From positions 1-18,427 of the forward strand of contig CAOMFZ010000021.1 in assembly GCA_948482415.1 (NCBI GenBank): 18,427 bases of DNA, given 5' to 3'. Under the pieces are notes generated by a model. The model worked only from the letters and a program-made list of their open reading frames with translations, was not told the origin of the DNA and did not search any database. Of the stretch, positions 1-6,221 are shown piece after piece. Every line of letters starts with the position of its first letter. Position 1 is the first letter of the stretch. The position numbers and the translations under genes are program-made. Source of the DNA: an uncultured Mailhella sp. GTDB lineage: Bacteria > Desulfobacterota > Desulfovibrionia > Desulfovibrionales > Desulfovibrionaceae.

Positions 1-133
1 ATTCGTAGTTTCCTGCGTCACAACGACTAAAGCAGCGACAGCAGAGATATAATTCTCCCCAAGAAAAATAAATTGCAACTATTTTCGGAAATGCTCTTGT
101 CTGTGAAAAAATTAAACAGTTTGTCAGTAAAAT
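1..133. repeat. Intergenic start of window with a dispersed-repeat fragment
   Basis: No gene is supported in this stretch. Positions 37-49 read GACAGCAGAGATA, followed by a short AT-rich spacer and CCCC at 57-60. The same arrangement occurs inverted near the right end of the window (18329-18353), and the 13-base core recurs at 18411-18423. I therefore treat 37-60 as one copy of a dispersed intergenic repeat. No convincing promoter for the gene at 134 is visible. An in-frame TAA at 128-130 shows that the gene cannot start further upstream in that frame. Confidence 0.5.
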
Positions 134-739
134 ATGCAGAAACTACAAGAAGAAATATTGCCCTGCCGTGTGCAGATGAAAGAGCATGAGCGGAATAATC
201 CGTGGTTATCACTCCTTTTTGATTGTTATGCGGTTATTGATGTGAGCGTGGCAAAGGCAATCGAAAAAGCGTTGAAAAAGCCCGCCTGCCATGAAGGCTG
301 TATTGCCTGCTGTCATCATATTATTCCTCTTTCAACGCTGGAGTGCCTTGGCTTGAAATGGTATGTGCAGACAATGCTGACCAAAGAAAATCAGGCTTTT
401 TTGCGGGAAAAATTACAGAAGCGAAAAAACGGACAGTATAACGATACGTTATGCCTTTTCAACAGCAAGGGCTCCTGCATGGTTTATCCTGTGCGCCCCA
501 TTGCCTGCCGAAGATACTTAGTTTCTGCAAAGGCTTGTGAGATTGGTGAAGACACAAGCATGACAAGACCCAATGATATAATAAAACCCGCCAGGGAATA
601 TTTATATGCGGCTGTCTCCAGGACGCTTCCTTTTTATACTGCCATTAACATTCCACGGCAGCAACAGGAAGATATTTTTTCCTTTTATAAGCGGCAAAAT
701 GTGATTTTAGCAGAAATTTATGACAAGATTGTTATATAA
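134..739 (+). CDS. YkgJ-family cysteine cluster protein
   Basis: A 201-residue soluble protein of the YkgJ (zinc- or iron-chelating cysteine cluster) family. The family signature is visible: C52-x3-C56-x2-C59-C60, followed by Cys107 and the block C115-x5-RPxxC125-R. These cysteines probably bind a metal or Fe-S cluster; the family has no firmly established reaction. The first ATG after an in-frame stop at 128-130 is used. The ribosome binding site is poor, so a slightly later start such as Met15 is possible. The gene stands alone, convergent with the HTH gene at 852-1496, with a terminator hairpin between them. The family assignment is strong; the function is unknown. Confidence 0.85.
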   Translation: MQKLQEEILPCRVQMKEHERNNPWLSLLFDCYAVIDVSVAKAIEKALKKPACHEGCIACCHHIIPLSTLECLGLKWYVQTMLTKENQAFLREKLQKRKNGQYNDTLCLFNSKGSCMVYPVRPIACRRYLVSAKACEIGEDTSMTRPNDIIKPAREYLYAAVSRTLPFYTAINIPRQQQEDIFSFYKRQNVILAEIYDKIVI

Positions 740-751
740 TTTTGCAGAAAT

Positions 752-778
752 AAAAAAGGCACAGTAAACTTACTGCGC
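752..778 (-). terminator. Rho-independent terminator of the toxin-antitoxin-like operon
   Basis: On the minus strand, arms of nine bases (GCGCAGTAA and TTACTGTGC, one G-U pair) close over a very small loop and are followed by CTTTTTT. This is a textbook terminator about 75 bases after the HTH stop codon. Read on the plus strand, the same stem has one A-C mismatch and its T-run lies eight or so bases further on. It may therefore also weakly terminate the YkgJ gene coming from the other side. Confidence 0.7.
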
Positions 779-851
779 TTATACTGTTTTTTTATATTGT
801 AATAGCTTTAAAAAGTTCAATCCTTATGTCAGCTGTGTGAAAAAATATGTT

Positions 852-1496
852 TTATTCACATTTTTCAATTAATGCATCAACTGTACAGCATAATGCCTTA
901 GCCAGTTTTATAAGATATTCTGCCTGGGCTTTGTTGATGTTTTTTTGTTTTTGTTCGTATTGCTGAATTGTCCGCACCGGAACGCCGGATAAATCCGCAA
1001 GCTGTCTTTGCGTGATCCCGACTTTTTTTCGCAGGATTTTAAGATTTGTTTCTGATTTCCTTGCTTTATAGAGCATATTCATTTTATCGGCAAATTGTCT
1101 GATATCCATTTCATGATAGGGTGAATAAAGGGATAAAATCTCTTTGAGAGGGATATTTTGAATAATTTCTGCAAAGCTTAATGAGGTTGCCCATTGGTAA
1201 TAGGCGAGCGCCCAGCCCAGCCAAAATTCCTCACTACGATTGACAGTGTAGTTTGGTTTTATGCGTTCTCTTTTTACGCCTGACTGCTCAAGAATTGTAT
1301 ACGCAAGTTCTACGCCGGACATTCCCGTAATAACAGTAAAATCGCCTGTTTCAAAGCGTTTTGCAATCCCTGATTTAATGAATAAATCAAAAAAATCAGC
1401 AAGATTATATTTCAGATCATGCACTGCAAAGTCCAGCATACGACCAAGAACAGCACGGGCTTTTTCAAGGTAGATTTTATCGTAAGCGTGGATCAT
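852..1496 (-). CDS. HTH (XRE) protein with DUF3791-like N-terminus, probable antitoxin
   Basis: A 214-residue protein with a C-terminal XRE/Cro-type helix-turn-helix at about residues 150-212 (GITQRQLADLSGVPVRTIQQ, then a typical final helix pair). Residues about 14-75 resemble the small DUF3791 domain often encoded beside DUF3990 genes. The middle (about 88-140, starting EEFWLGWALAYYQW) is a helical stretch that I recall from similar HTH proteins but cannot name. Its ATG lies 20 bases inside the end of the upstream gene, so the pair is translationally coupled; GAGG sits about 12 bases before the start. Expected role: bind and neutralise the ADP-ribosyltransferase-like partner and repress the shared promoter. 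The HTH is certain; the antitoxin role is inference. Confidence 0.75.
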   Translation of the reverse strand: MIHAYDKIYLEKARAVLGRMLDFAVHDLKYNLADFFDLFIKSGIAKRFETGDFTVITGMSGVELAYTILEQSGVKRERIKPNYTVNRSEEFWLGWALAYYQWATSLSFAEIIQNIPLKEILSLYSPYHEMDIRQFADKMNMLYKARKSETNLKILRKKVGITQRQLADLSGVPVRTIQQYEQKQKNINKAQAEYLIKLAKALCCTVDALIEKCE

Positions 1497-2154
1497 CAGG
1501 TTTTATTTCCTCATCTATAATTTGTGTAATATATAAATCGCCGCGCTGCCGACGGTTTTTTTCTGCGTTAAAATATTCATGGCGAGCGGATTTATCGCGG
1601 AATATTTTCCTCGCATACCATTCACTGCTTTTGGCAATTACACTGCCGATGAATTTAATTTGTTCAAATGCGCTCCTGCTTTTGAGAACAAATTGCAGCC
1701 CAAGTTTACCAAGATGCATGGCATTATTGAGCTGACGGTAAGAAATGGTGCCATTGAGAAAATCCTGTGCAAAGGAAAAATAACTGTCATCAGCCCGATA
1801 ACCGATGATTATGTCGTAACTCTCGTAATTAATAGTAAAATTGGCAAGTAAGTATTCTTTGGCGTCAAGTGCAAGACTGGAGGGAATATCAAATTCACGG
1901 TTTTGCAGGAGCACGGTAAGCCAATGGAGTATATTGTATTTTGGGGCACCCAGTTCAAGAATGTGAAGATTGCTGCACTCAATTTCATAGCAATTGGCAT
2001 AGCCGTCCTGTTCCGCGCTGACAGCCCATTCTTTTGCCATTTCAAGACTGCCAGTACAGTAAAAGCCCCGTCCATAATCATTGTAGGGCTTGCCATATCC
2101 AAATAAAGGTTTTTCGATAATAACTGACGAACCGTGGTAAAGTTTTATGAGCAT
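1477..2154 (-). CDS. DUF3990-type ADP-ribosyltransferase-fold protein, probable toxin
   Basis: A 225-residue protein matching the DUF3990 family, which belongs to the ADP-ribosyltransferase superfamily. Visible hallmarks: LYHGSS at residues 5-10 (His7 in the NAD-binding position), DYGRGFYCT at 26-34 (Tyr32), then A40 and W43. A conserved DIIIGYRADDSYF block follows at 114-126, with Gln154 in a helix where the family has a conserved Gln. This suggests an H-Y-Q/E style active site that could transfer ADP-ribose from NAD to an unknown target. There is no signal peptide or membrane segment, so it would act in its own cytoplasm. AAGGAG lies 11 bases before the ATG. First gene of a two-gene operon with the overlapping HTH gene. 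Fold call good; toxicity and target not shown. Confidence 0.75.
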   Translation of the reverse strand: MLIKLYHGSSVIIEKPLFGYGKPYNDYGRGFYCTGSLEMAKEWAVSAEQDGYANCYEIECSNLHILELGAPKYNILHWLTVLLQNREFDIPSSLALDAKEYLLANFTINYESYDIIIGYRADDSYFSFAQDFLNGTISYRQLNNAMHLGKLGLQFVLKSRSAFEQIKFIGSVIAKSSEWYARKIFRDKSARHEYFNAEKNRRQRGDLYITQIIDEEIKPDDPRLR

Positions 2155-2177
2155 AACGAGCGAATCTCCTTTTTAAA

Positions 2178-2206
2178 AATATACTCCTAAAGAAGTAGTT
2201 TGTCAA
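2178..2206 (-). promoter_or_regulatory. Strong sigma70-type promoter with internal palindrome (toxin-antitoxin-like operon)
   Basis: On the minus strand, a perfect -35 TTGACA (2206-2201) and a -10 TATATT (2183-2178) are separated by 17 bases. The 5' leader would be only about 17 bases long and contains the AAGGAG site. The spacer holds an imperfect palindrome (2183-2199; outer arms ACTaCT and AGgAGT). This is placed as expected for an operator bound by the HTH protein of the same operon. The promoter call is strong; operator identity is inferred. Confidence 0.7.
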
Positions 2207-2339
2207 TTTTGATAAATACATTAAGAAAAATGGCATATGGTGTCTCCTATTGACATGGGCAAGGATTTTATACTAGCTTGAAGAAAGTGTTTGATACTTT
2301 AAATGTGCCGCTGTGCCGGCGCAGAATTTGGGAGTTTAT

Positions 2340-3770
2340 ATGTCTTCTTTTCCTGTGATACGCCATGAAATGGAATATGTCTGCACAAAATGCAATGCTC
2401 ATCACAGCATTGACGAGCTTTTGTATACCTGCCCGAACTGCGGGGGCGTGCTTTTATTAAATGATAAGGATTTTGACGAGCATAAGAAAATTTCCGGCAA
2501 AAAATGGCAGGAAATTTTTGACGAACGACGGGCAACCAATTGTCAGGCACTGAAAGGGATTTTCCGTTATTATGAATTTATGGCGCCTGTTTTGGAAGAA
2601 GAAGATATTATTTATCTGGGCGACGGGCACAGCCCTGTGATTACGGCATCCAAGGCTCTTCGTGAAGATTTGGGCATTGATTTTGCATTTAAGCATGAAG
2701 GACAAAACCCTTCGGCTTCTTTCAAAGACAGAGGCATGGCAGGGGCATTCAGTTATTTAAAATCCATGGTGCGCAGGCACGGCTGGAGCAATATTCTCAC
2801 CGTTTGTGCGTCAACGGGCGATACGTCTGCCGCAGCAGCCCTGTACGGCGCCTATGTGGGCGACCCCATTAAAACCGTGGTGCTTTTGCCTGAGGGAAAA
2901 GTAACGCCGCAGCAATTATCACAGCCCCTTGGGAGCGGTGCAACTGTTTTGCAAATTCCGGGTGTTTTTGACGACTGCATGAAAGTGGTTGAATACCTTG
3001 CAGCCCATTACCGTGTTGCGCTTTTGAATTCCAAAAACAGCTGGCGTATTTTGGGACAGGAATCCTATGCCTATGAAGTTGCACAGGAATTTCGCTGGGA
3101 TATGAAAAATAAAGCTCTCTTTGTGCCCATCGGCAATGCAGGCAATATCACGGCAATTATGTCCGGTTTTATCAAAATGAAAAAGCTGAATATTATTGAA
3201 GAATTGCCGCGTTTGTTCGGCGTGCAGTCACACCATGCCGACCCTGTCTATCAATATTATCACCAAAACAGGGAAAACCGCATCTATCACCCCGTACAGG
3301 TTAAAGCGAGCGTTGCGCAGGCTGCCATGATCGGCAATCCTGTTTCCTTCCCGCGCGTGCAAAAGCTGGCGGCAGAATATGAAGCACTGGGCGGTGATTT
3401 CAATGTGGTGCAGGTCACAGAACAGGCCATAATGAATGCAATGATTATTGCCAACAGAAACGGACACATTGCCTGCACGCAGGGCGGTGAATGTCTGGCA
3501 GGGCTTGTGGCGGCTAAGGAACAGGGCAAAATCACCCATGAATTTGCCATTTTGGACGCAACAGCCCATGCGCTGAAATTTGCCGGCTTCCAGGAAATGT
3601 ATTTTGAAAATGCCTTCCCGCCTGAATTTGGAGTTATTCCTAAGGAAAGTCTGCAAAACAGACCGCATACAATCATTGCCAAAGAAAGAAAGGACGCGCT
3701 TTCTTATGAAGAATTTGTCGAAGAAACAGCGCATAATATTGCGCAGTTTATGGACCTGGCACAAAAATAG
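2340..3770 (+). CDS. thrC: Threonine synthase
   Basis: A 476-residue PLP enzyme converting O-phosphohomoserine to threonine and phosphate, the last step of threonine synthesis. The PLP-binding lysine lies in NPSASFKDRG at residues 123-132 (Lys129). Later blocks such as CASTGDTSAAAALYGAY and PIGNAGNITAIMSGF are typical of the family. The N-terminus carries a small zinc-ribbon-like knuckle with Cys15, Cys18, Cys31 and Cys34, as in many bacterial threonine synthases of this subfamily. I place the start at the ATG at 2340, preceded by GGGAG with good spacing. An in-frame GTG at 2313 lacks a ribosome binding site. The gene is divergent from the toxin-antitoxin-like operon. No thrA or thrB is adjacent. 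Confidence 0.93.
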   Translation: MSSFPVIRHEMEYVCTKCNAHHSIDELLYTCPNCGGVLLLNDKDFDEHKKISGKKWQEIFDERRATNCQALKGIFRYYEFMAPVLEEEDIIYLGDGHSPVITASKALREDLGIDFAFKHEGQNPSASFKDRGMAGAFSYLKSMVRRHGWSNILTVCASTGDTSAAAALYGAYVGDPIKTVVLLPEGKVTPQQLSQPLGSGATVLQIPGVFDDCMKVVEYLAAHYRVALLNSKNSWRILGQESYAYEVAQEFRWDMKNKALFVPIGNAGNITAIMSGFIKMKKLNIIEELPRLFGVQSHHADPVYQYYHQNRENRIYHPVQVKASVAQAAMIGNPVSFPRVQKLAAEYEALGGDFNVVQVTEQAIMNAMIIANRNGHIACTQGGECLAGLVAAKEQGKITHEFAILDATAHALKFAGFQEMYFENAFPPEFGVIPKESLQNRPHTIIAKERKDALSYEEFVEETAHNIAQFMDLAQK

Positions 3771-3801
3771 GGAAATTTTAAATATACTTTATGCATAATA
3801 C

Positions 3802-3830
3802 TTGACAGAGAACGATTAGCAGGCTATTGG
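3802..3830 (+). promoter_or_regulatory. Possible promoter of the ferredoxin gene
   Basis: TTGACA (3802-3807), 17 bases, then TATTGG (3825-3830). The -35 is perfect but the -10 matches only half the consensus. It lies in the short gap between thrC and the ferredoxin gene, where separate expression of an abundant ferredoxin would be expected. Confidence 0.35.
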
Positions 3831-3891
3831 ATATTAACCACTTGTGGTAAACTTTTTTATGGCAGTAAAAACTGCCCCTTTGGAGGACATT

Positions 3892-4080
3892 ATGGGTTAC
3901 AGTGTAAGTGTAGACGCTGATAAATGCGTAGGTTGCGGAGAATGTGTTGATATTTGCCCGGTAAGCATTTACGAACTCGTTGACGGTAAAAGCGAACCAA
4001 AAACTCCTGACGAATGCCTTGGCTGTGAATCATGCACAGGCGTTTGCGAACACGACGCTATTACTATTACCGAAGCATAA
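3892..4080 (+). CDS. 2[4Fe-4S] ferredoxin
   Basis: A 62-residue low-potential electron carrier. Two cluster-binding motifs are complete: C12-x2-C15-x2-C18-x3-C22-Pro and C42-x2-C45-x2-C48-x3-C52. The last cysteine of the second motif is followed by Glu rather than Pro, a variation seen in some bacterial ferredoxins. The start at 3892 is set by GGAGG five bases upstream; longer in-frame starts lack such a site. It acts in the cytoplasm, passing electrons between oxidoreductases such as pyruvate:ferredoxin oxidoreductase and hydrogenases (known of the family, not shown here). Its neighbour downstream, malic enzyme, makes pyruvate. A terminator follows, so the ferredoxin is probably made in excess over the next gene. 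Confidence 0.93.
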   Translation: MGYSVSVDADKCVGCGECVDICPVSIYELVDGKSEPKTPDECLGCESCTGVCEHDAITITEA

Positions 4081-4103
4081 TTTTTTTATGCATTCATAAT
4101 TTT

Positions 4104-4134
4104 GTGGCAAGGCAAACGCTTTGCCACTTTTTTT
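4104..4134 (+). terminator. Terminator between ferredoxin and malic enzyme
   Basis: GTGGCAA (4104-4110) pairs with TTGCCAC (4121-4127), followed by seven T. An alternative tighter pairing GGCAAA/TTTGCC (4111-4116 with 4120-4125) uses part of the same segment. The T-run ends 16 bases before the malic enzyme ATG. No separate promoter is evident there, so malic enzyme probably depends at least partly on read-through. Confidence 0.75.
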
Positions 4135-4150
4135 ATCAAAAGGAGAATAT

Positions 4151-5464
4151 ATGGCTTTATATACAGATAAAGAAGCTCTTGCGTATCACAGCTCACCCCG
4201 CAAAGGCAAAGTTGAAGTTATCCCCACCGTGCAGTGCGAAACCCAAAAAGATTTGTCTGTTGCCTATTCTCCGGGTGTTGCTGTTCCCTGCATGAAAATT
4301 TATGAAGATGAAACGCTGGCTGACGAATATACCGGACGTGCAAACCTTGTGGCTGTCGTTTCCAATGGCACGGCAGTGCTGGGGCTCGGCAATATCGGCG
4401 CCAAGGCCGCCAAGCCTGTTATGGAAGGCAAAGGCTTACTTTTCAAGATGTTTGCGGATATAGATGTCTTTGACATTGAACTAAACGAAAAAGACCCTAA
4501 AAAACTTTGTCAGATTGTCAAATCTTTAGAGCCAACCTTTGGCGGCATTAACCTTGAAGATATCAAGGCTCCTGAATGTTTTTACATTGAAGAACGCCTG
4601 AAAAAAGAAATGAATATTCCTGTGTTCCATGACGACCAGCACGGAACAGCTGTTATTTCAGGTGCGGGCTTAATCAATGCCTGTGCCCTCACCAAACGCA
4701 AAATTTCTGCCTGCAAAATTGTTATTTCCGGAGCCGGTGCGGCTGCCATTGCCTGTGCTAATTTCTATGTTGCCCTTGGCGTCAAACGCAAAAATATTTT
4801 CATGTTTGACTCCAAAGGACTTATCTGCCGGAGCAGAACCGATTTAAATAAATATAAAAAACGCTTTGCCCAAAAAACTGCCTGCACCATGGCAGAAGCC
4901 ATGCGGGGCGCTGATGTTTTCCTTGGGCTTTCCCGCAAGGGCGTGATTAATGGTGACATGCTCAAATCCATGAACCCGCAGCCTCTTATTTTTGCCTGCG
5001 CAAACCCGGAACCTGAAATCACTTACGAAGAAGCCAAAAAGGCTGTGCCGGACTGCATTATCGGCACGGGCAGAAGCGATTACCCTAATCAGATTAATAA
5101 CGTATCAGGTTTTCCTTTCCTTTTCAGAGGGGCTTTAGATGTTGGTGCAACAGAAATCAACGAAGCCATGAAAATTGCGGCTGCTTATGCGCTGGCTGAC
5201 CTTGCCAAAGAAAAACATATTCCTGATGAAGTGAAAAAAGCCTATAACGGACAGGATTTCAAGTTTGGTTTTGATTATATTCTTCCAAAACCGCTGGATC
5301 CCCGTATTTTGGAAGTGGAAACCATTGCCGTTGCCAAGGCTGCCATGGAATCAGGCGTTGCCGCCCGCCCTATTAAAGACTTTGCAAAATATAAAAAGGA
5401 ACTCTATGCCCGCCTGGAAAATGCCCATAAACGTGCCAAAGCTGTGTATCCTTTTTATAAGTAA
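4151..5464 (+). CDS. Malic enzyme (NAD(P)-dependent, short form)
   Basis: A 437-residue enzyme that oxidatively decarboxylates malate to pyruvate and CO2. It corresponds to the catalytic part of MaeB-type enzymes and lacks their C-terminal phosphotransacetylase-like domain. Visible motifs: AYSPGVA at 38-44, NIGAKAAKPV with Lys85 and Lys88, metal-binding DDQHGTA at 161-167, and the dinucleotide-binding GAGAAA at about 194-199. I cannot decide NAD against NADP from sequence alone. The start at 4151 has AGGAG about five bases upstream; the in-frame upstream extension overlaps the terminator stem and is rejected. Placement after ferredoxin suits an anaerobe feeding malate carbon into pyruvate oxidation, but this is inference. 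Confidence 0.92.
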   Translation: MALYTDKEALAYHSSPRKGKVEVIPTVQCETQKDLSVAYSPGVAVPCMKIYEDETLADEYTGRANLVAVVSNGTAVLGLGNIGAKAAKPVMEGKGLLFKMFADIDVFDIELNEKDPKKLCQIVKSLEPTFGGINLEDIKAPECFYIEERLKKEMNIPVFHDDQHGTAVISGAGLINACALTKRKISACKIVISGAGAAAIACANFYVALGVKRKNIFMFDSKGLICRSRTDLNKYKKRFAQKTACTMAEAMRGADVFLGLSRKGVINGDMLKSMNPQPLIFACANPEPEITYEEAKKAVPDCIIGTGRSDYPNQINNVSGFPFLFRGALDVGATEINEAMKIAAAYALADLAKEKHIPDEVKKAYNGQDFKFGFDYILPKPLDPRILEVETIAVAKAAMESGVAARPIKDFAKYKKELYARLENAHKRAKAVYPFYK

Positions 5465-5501
5465 TTGCAGATAAAATATTTTCGTTACTTATTGAGAACG
5501 T

Positions 5502-5539
5502 TACAGGGAGAGAACTTTTAGAAAAGTTCTCTCCCTGTA
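5502..5539. repeat. Perfect 18-bp inverted repeat (hairpin) after malic enzyme
   Basis: TACAGGGAGAGAACTTTT (5502-5519) and its exact reverse complement (5522-5539) enclose two bases. The RNA hairpin would be very stable on either strand. It starts 37 bases after the malic enzyme stop. No long T-run follows directly, so it may act as a 3' end-stabilising or processing element, or a repeat-derived terminator. Related sequence occurs at 5623-5655 and 18326-18340. Confidence 0.8.
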
Positions 5540-5655
5540 CCCTCTCTCAAAACTTTTTAATATAAAAGCGTATAAAAATAAAATTCTCAAGATTTATCGG
5601 AATTGTTCTAAAATTATAAAAATTCTCTCCCTGTGTTCTTTCTTAAAACTTTTTA
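5527..5655 (+). repeat. Pair of diverged 33-bp direct repeats
   Basis: The right arm of the hairpin and its flank (5527-5559) recur at 5623-5655. Both copies begin TTCTCTCCCTGT and end AAAACTTTTTA. They differ at five of 33 positions, all transitions (A/G or C/T). The second copy has lost, or never had, the inverted partner, so only the first can form the long hairpin. Positions 5580-5605 between them form another repeat module, also found inverted at 18300-18325. No gene is supported in 5465-5721. Confidence 0.7.
5580..5605 (+). repeat. Dispersed repeat module, copy 1 (inverted copy at 18300-18325)
   Basis: AAAATTCTCAAGATTT at 5580-5595 is identical over 16 bases to the reverse complement of 18310-18325. 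The similarity extends to 23 of 26 positions through 5605 (ending AATTG). Both copies lie in gene-free gaps next to a CAGGG...AACTTT module, which supports a repeat family rather than chance AT-rich similarity. Confidence 0.6.
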
Positions 5656-5668
5656 TGTTAATTTTTTA

Positions 5669-5697
5669 TTGACGGATTTTTTGTTTTGTTTTATGTT
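5669..5697 (+). promoter_or_regulatory. Promoter of the MarR-type regulator gene
   Basis: TTGACG (5669-5674), 17 bases, TATGTT (5692-5697). The palindrome at 5696-5707 overlaps the end of the -10 and the expected transcription start, the usual place for a repressor to block initiation. Confidence 0.6.
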
Positions 5698-5707
5698 GTA
5701 TATACAA
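5696..5707. promoter_or_regulatory. Probable MarR operator, copy 1
   Basis: TTGTATATACAA is a perfect 12-base palindrome at the promoter of the MarR gene. The same TGTATATACA followed by ATAAAA and a ribosome binding site recurs at 6195-6204, before the oxidoreductase gene. Recurrence at both genes is the main evidence; autoregulation by the MarR protein is inferred. Confidence 0.65.
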
Positions 5708-5721
5708 TAAAAGGAAAAGAT

Positions 5722-6144
5722 ATGGGAAAATGCATAGATAATACCGGTTGCCACTGCTTGAAAATGCGCAGAAGCGCTGAAAATGTAATCAATTTTTACG
5801 ATACTGTGCTTATGCCGTCAGGGCTGACCTCTCGGCAGTATTCCCTGCTCTTTGCCATAAATAGACTGGGTACCTGCAATGTGCGGGAATTGGCGCAGTA
5901 CACTTTGCTTGACCGCTCCACGCTGGCGCGCAGTTTAAAACCGCTTTTGCAGGCAGGCTATATCGAAGATAAAAAAAATGCCGGAGCAAGAGACAGCGTG
6001 CTTGTTTTAACATCAAAAGGAGAGAAAAACTATCAGCAGGCAGCGGCGTTATGGCATTCAGCCCAAAGGCAAATTGAGAATAAAGTCGGCAGAGAAAATC
6101 TTGCAGAATTGGAGCGTCTGCTTTTATTATTTCAAGATTTATAG
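5722..6144 (+). CDS. MarR-family transcriptional regulator
   Basis: A 140-residue winged-helix regulator. The recognition region is clear: LTSRQYSLLFAINRLGTCNVRELAQYT, then the DRSTLARSLKPLLQAGYI recognition helix and a wing containing ARDSVLVLTSKG. The N-terminus has three closely spaced cysteines (Cys4, Cys10, Cys12, in CIDNTGCHC), which could sense oxidants or electrophiles by thiol chemistry; this is a suggestion only. The start at 5722 follows AAAAGGA with suitable spacing. An in-frame upstream ATG at 5686 lies inside the promoter and is rejected. Next to it is an Old Yellow Enzyme family gene, and both genes carry the same palindrome upstream. The protein is probably the local repressor of itself and that enzyme. 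Confidence 0.88.
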   Translation: MGKCIDNTGCHCLKMRRSAENVINFYDTVLMPSGLTSRQYSLLFAINRLGTCNVRELAQYTLLDRSTLARSLKPLLQAGYIEDKKNAGARDSVLVLTSKGEKNYQQAAALWHSAQRQIENKVGRENLAELERLLLLFQDL

Positions 6145-6194
6145 GGAATAGGGATAGGTTCAAATTTGAGCGATAAAATTTTTAACCATTTTGA

Positions 6195-6204
6195 TGTATA
6201 TACA
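6195..6204. promoter_or_regulatory. Probable MarR operator, copy 2
   Basis: TGTATATACA, a perfect 10-base palindrome, followed by ATAAAAAGGAG. It nearly duplicates the sequence before the MarR gene (5698-5715). It lies directly after a possible -10 (TTTGAT at 6190-6195, with TTGAGC at 6166-6171 and an 18-base spacer). A second short palindrome, TCAAATTTGA, sits at 6160-6169. Confidence 0.6.
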
Positions 6205-6221
6205 ATAAAAAGGAGAAGCAT

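Noticed and set aside
2250..2274. Promoter for thrC formed by TTGACA (2250-2255) and TATACT (2269-2274)
   Set aside because: The spacer is only 13 bases, too short for normal sigma70 recognition. No better pair was found, so the thrC promoter is left uncalled.
3228..3764. 178-residue open frame antisense to thrC
   Set aside because: It is a shadow of the conserved thrC coding region with no motif or translation signal.
5465..5721. CRISPR-like array in the repeat-rich gap after malic enzyme
   Set aside because: Only two diverged copies of one repeat and a single hairpin are present. There is no regular spacing, no spacers and no cas genes.
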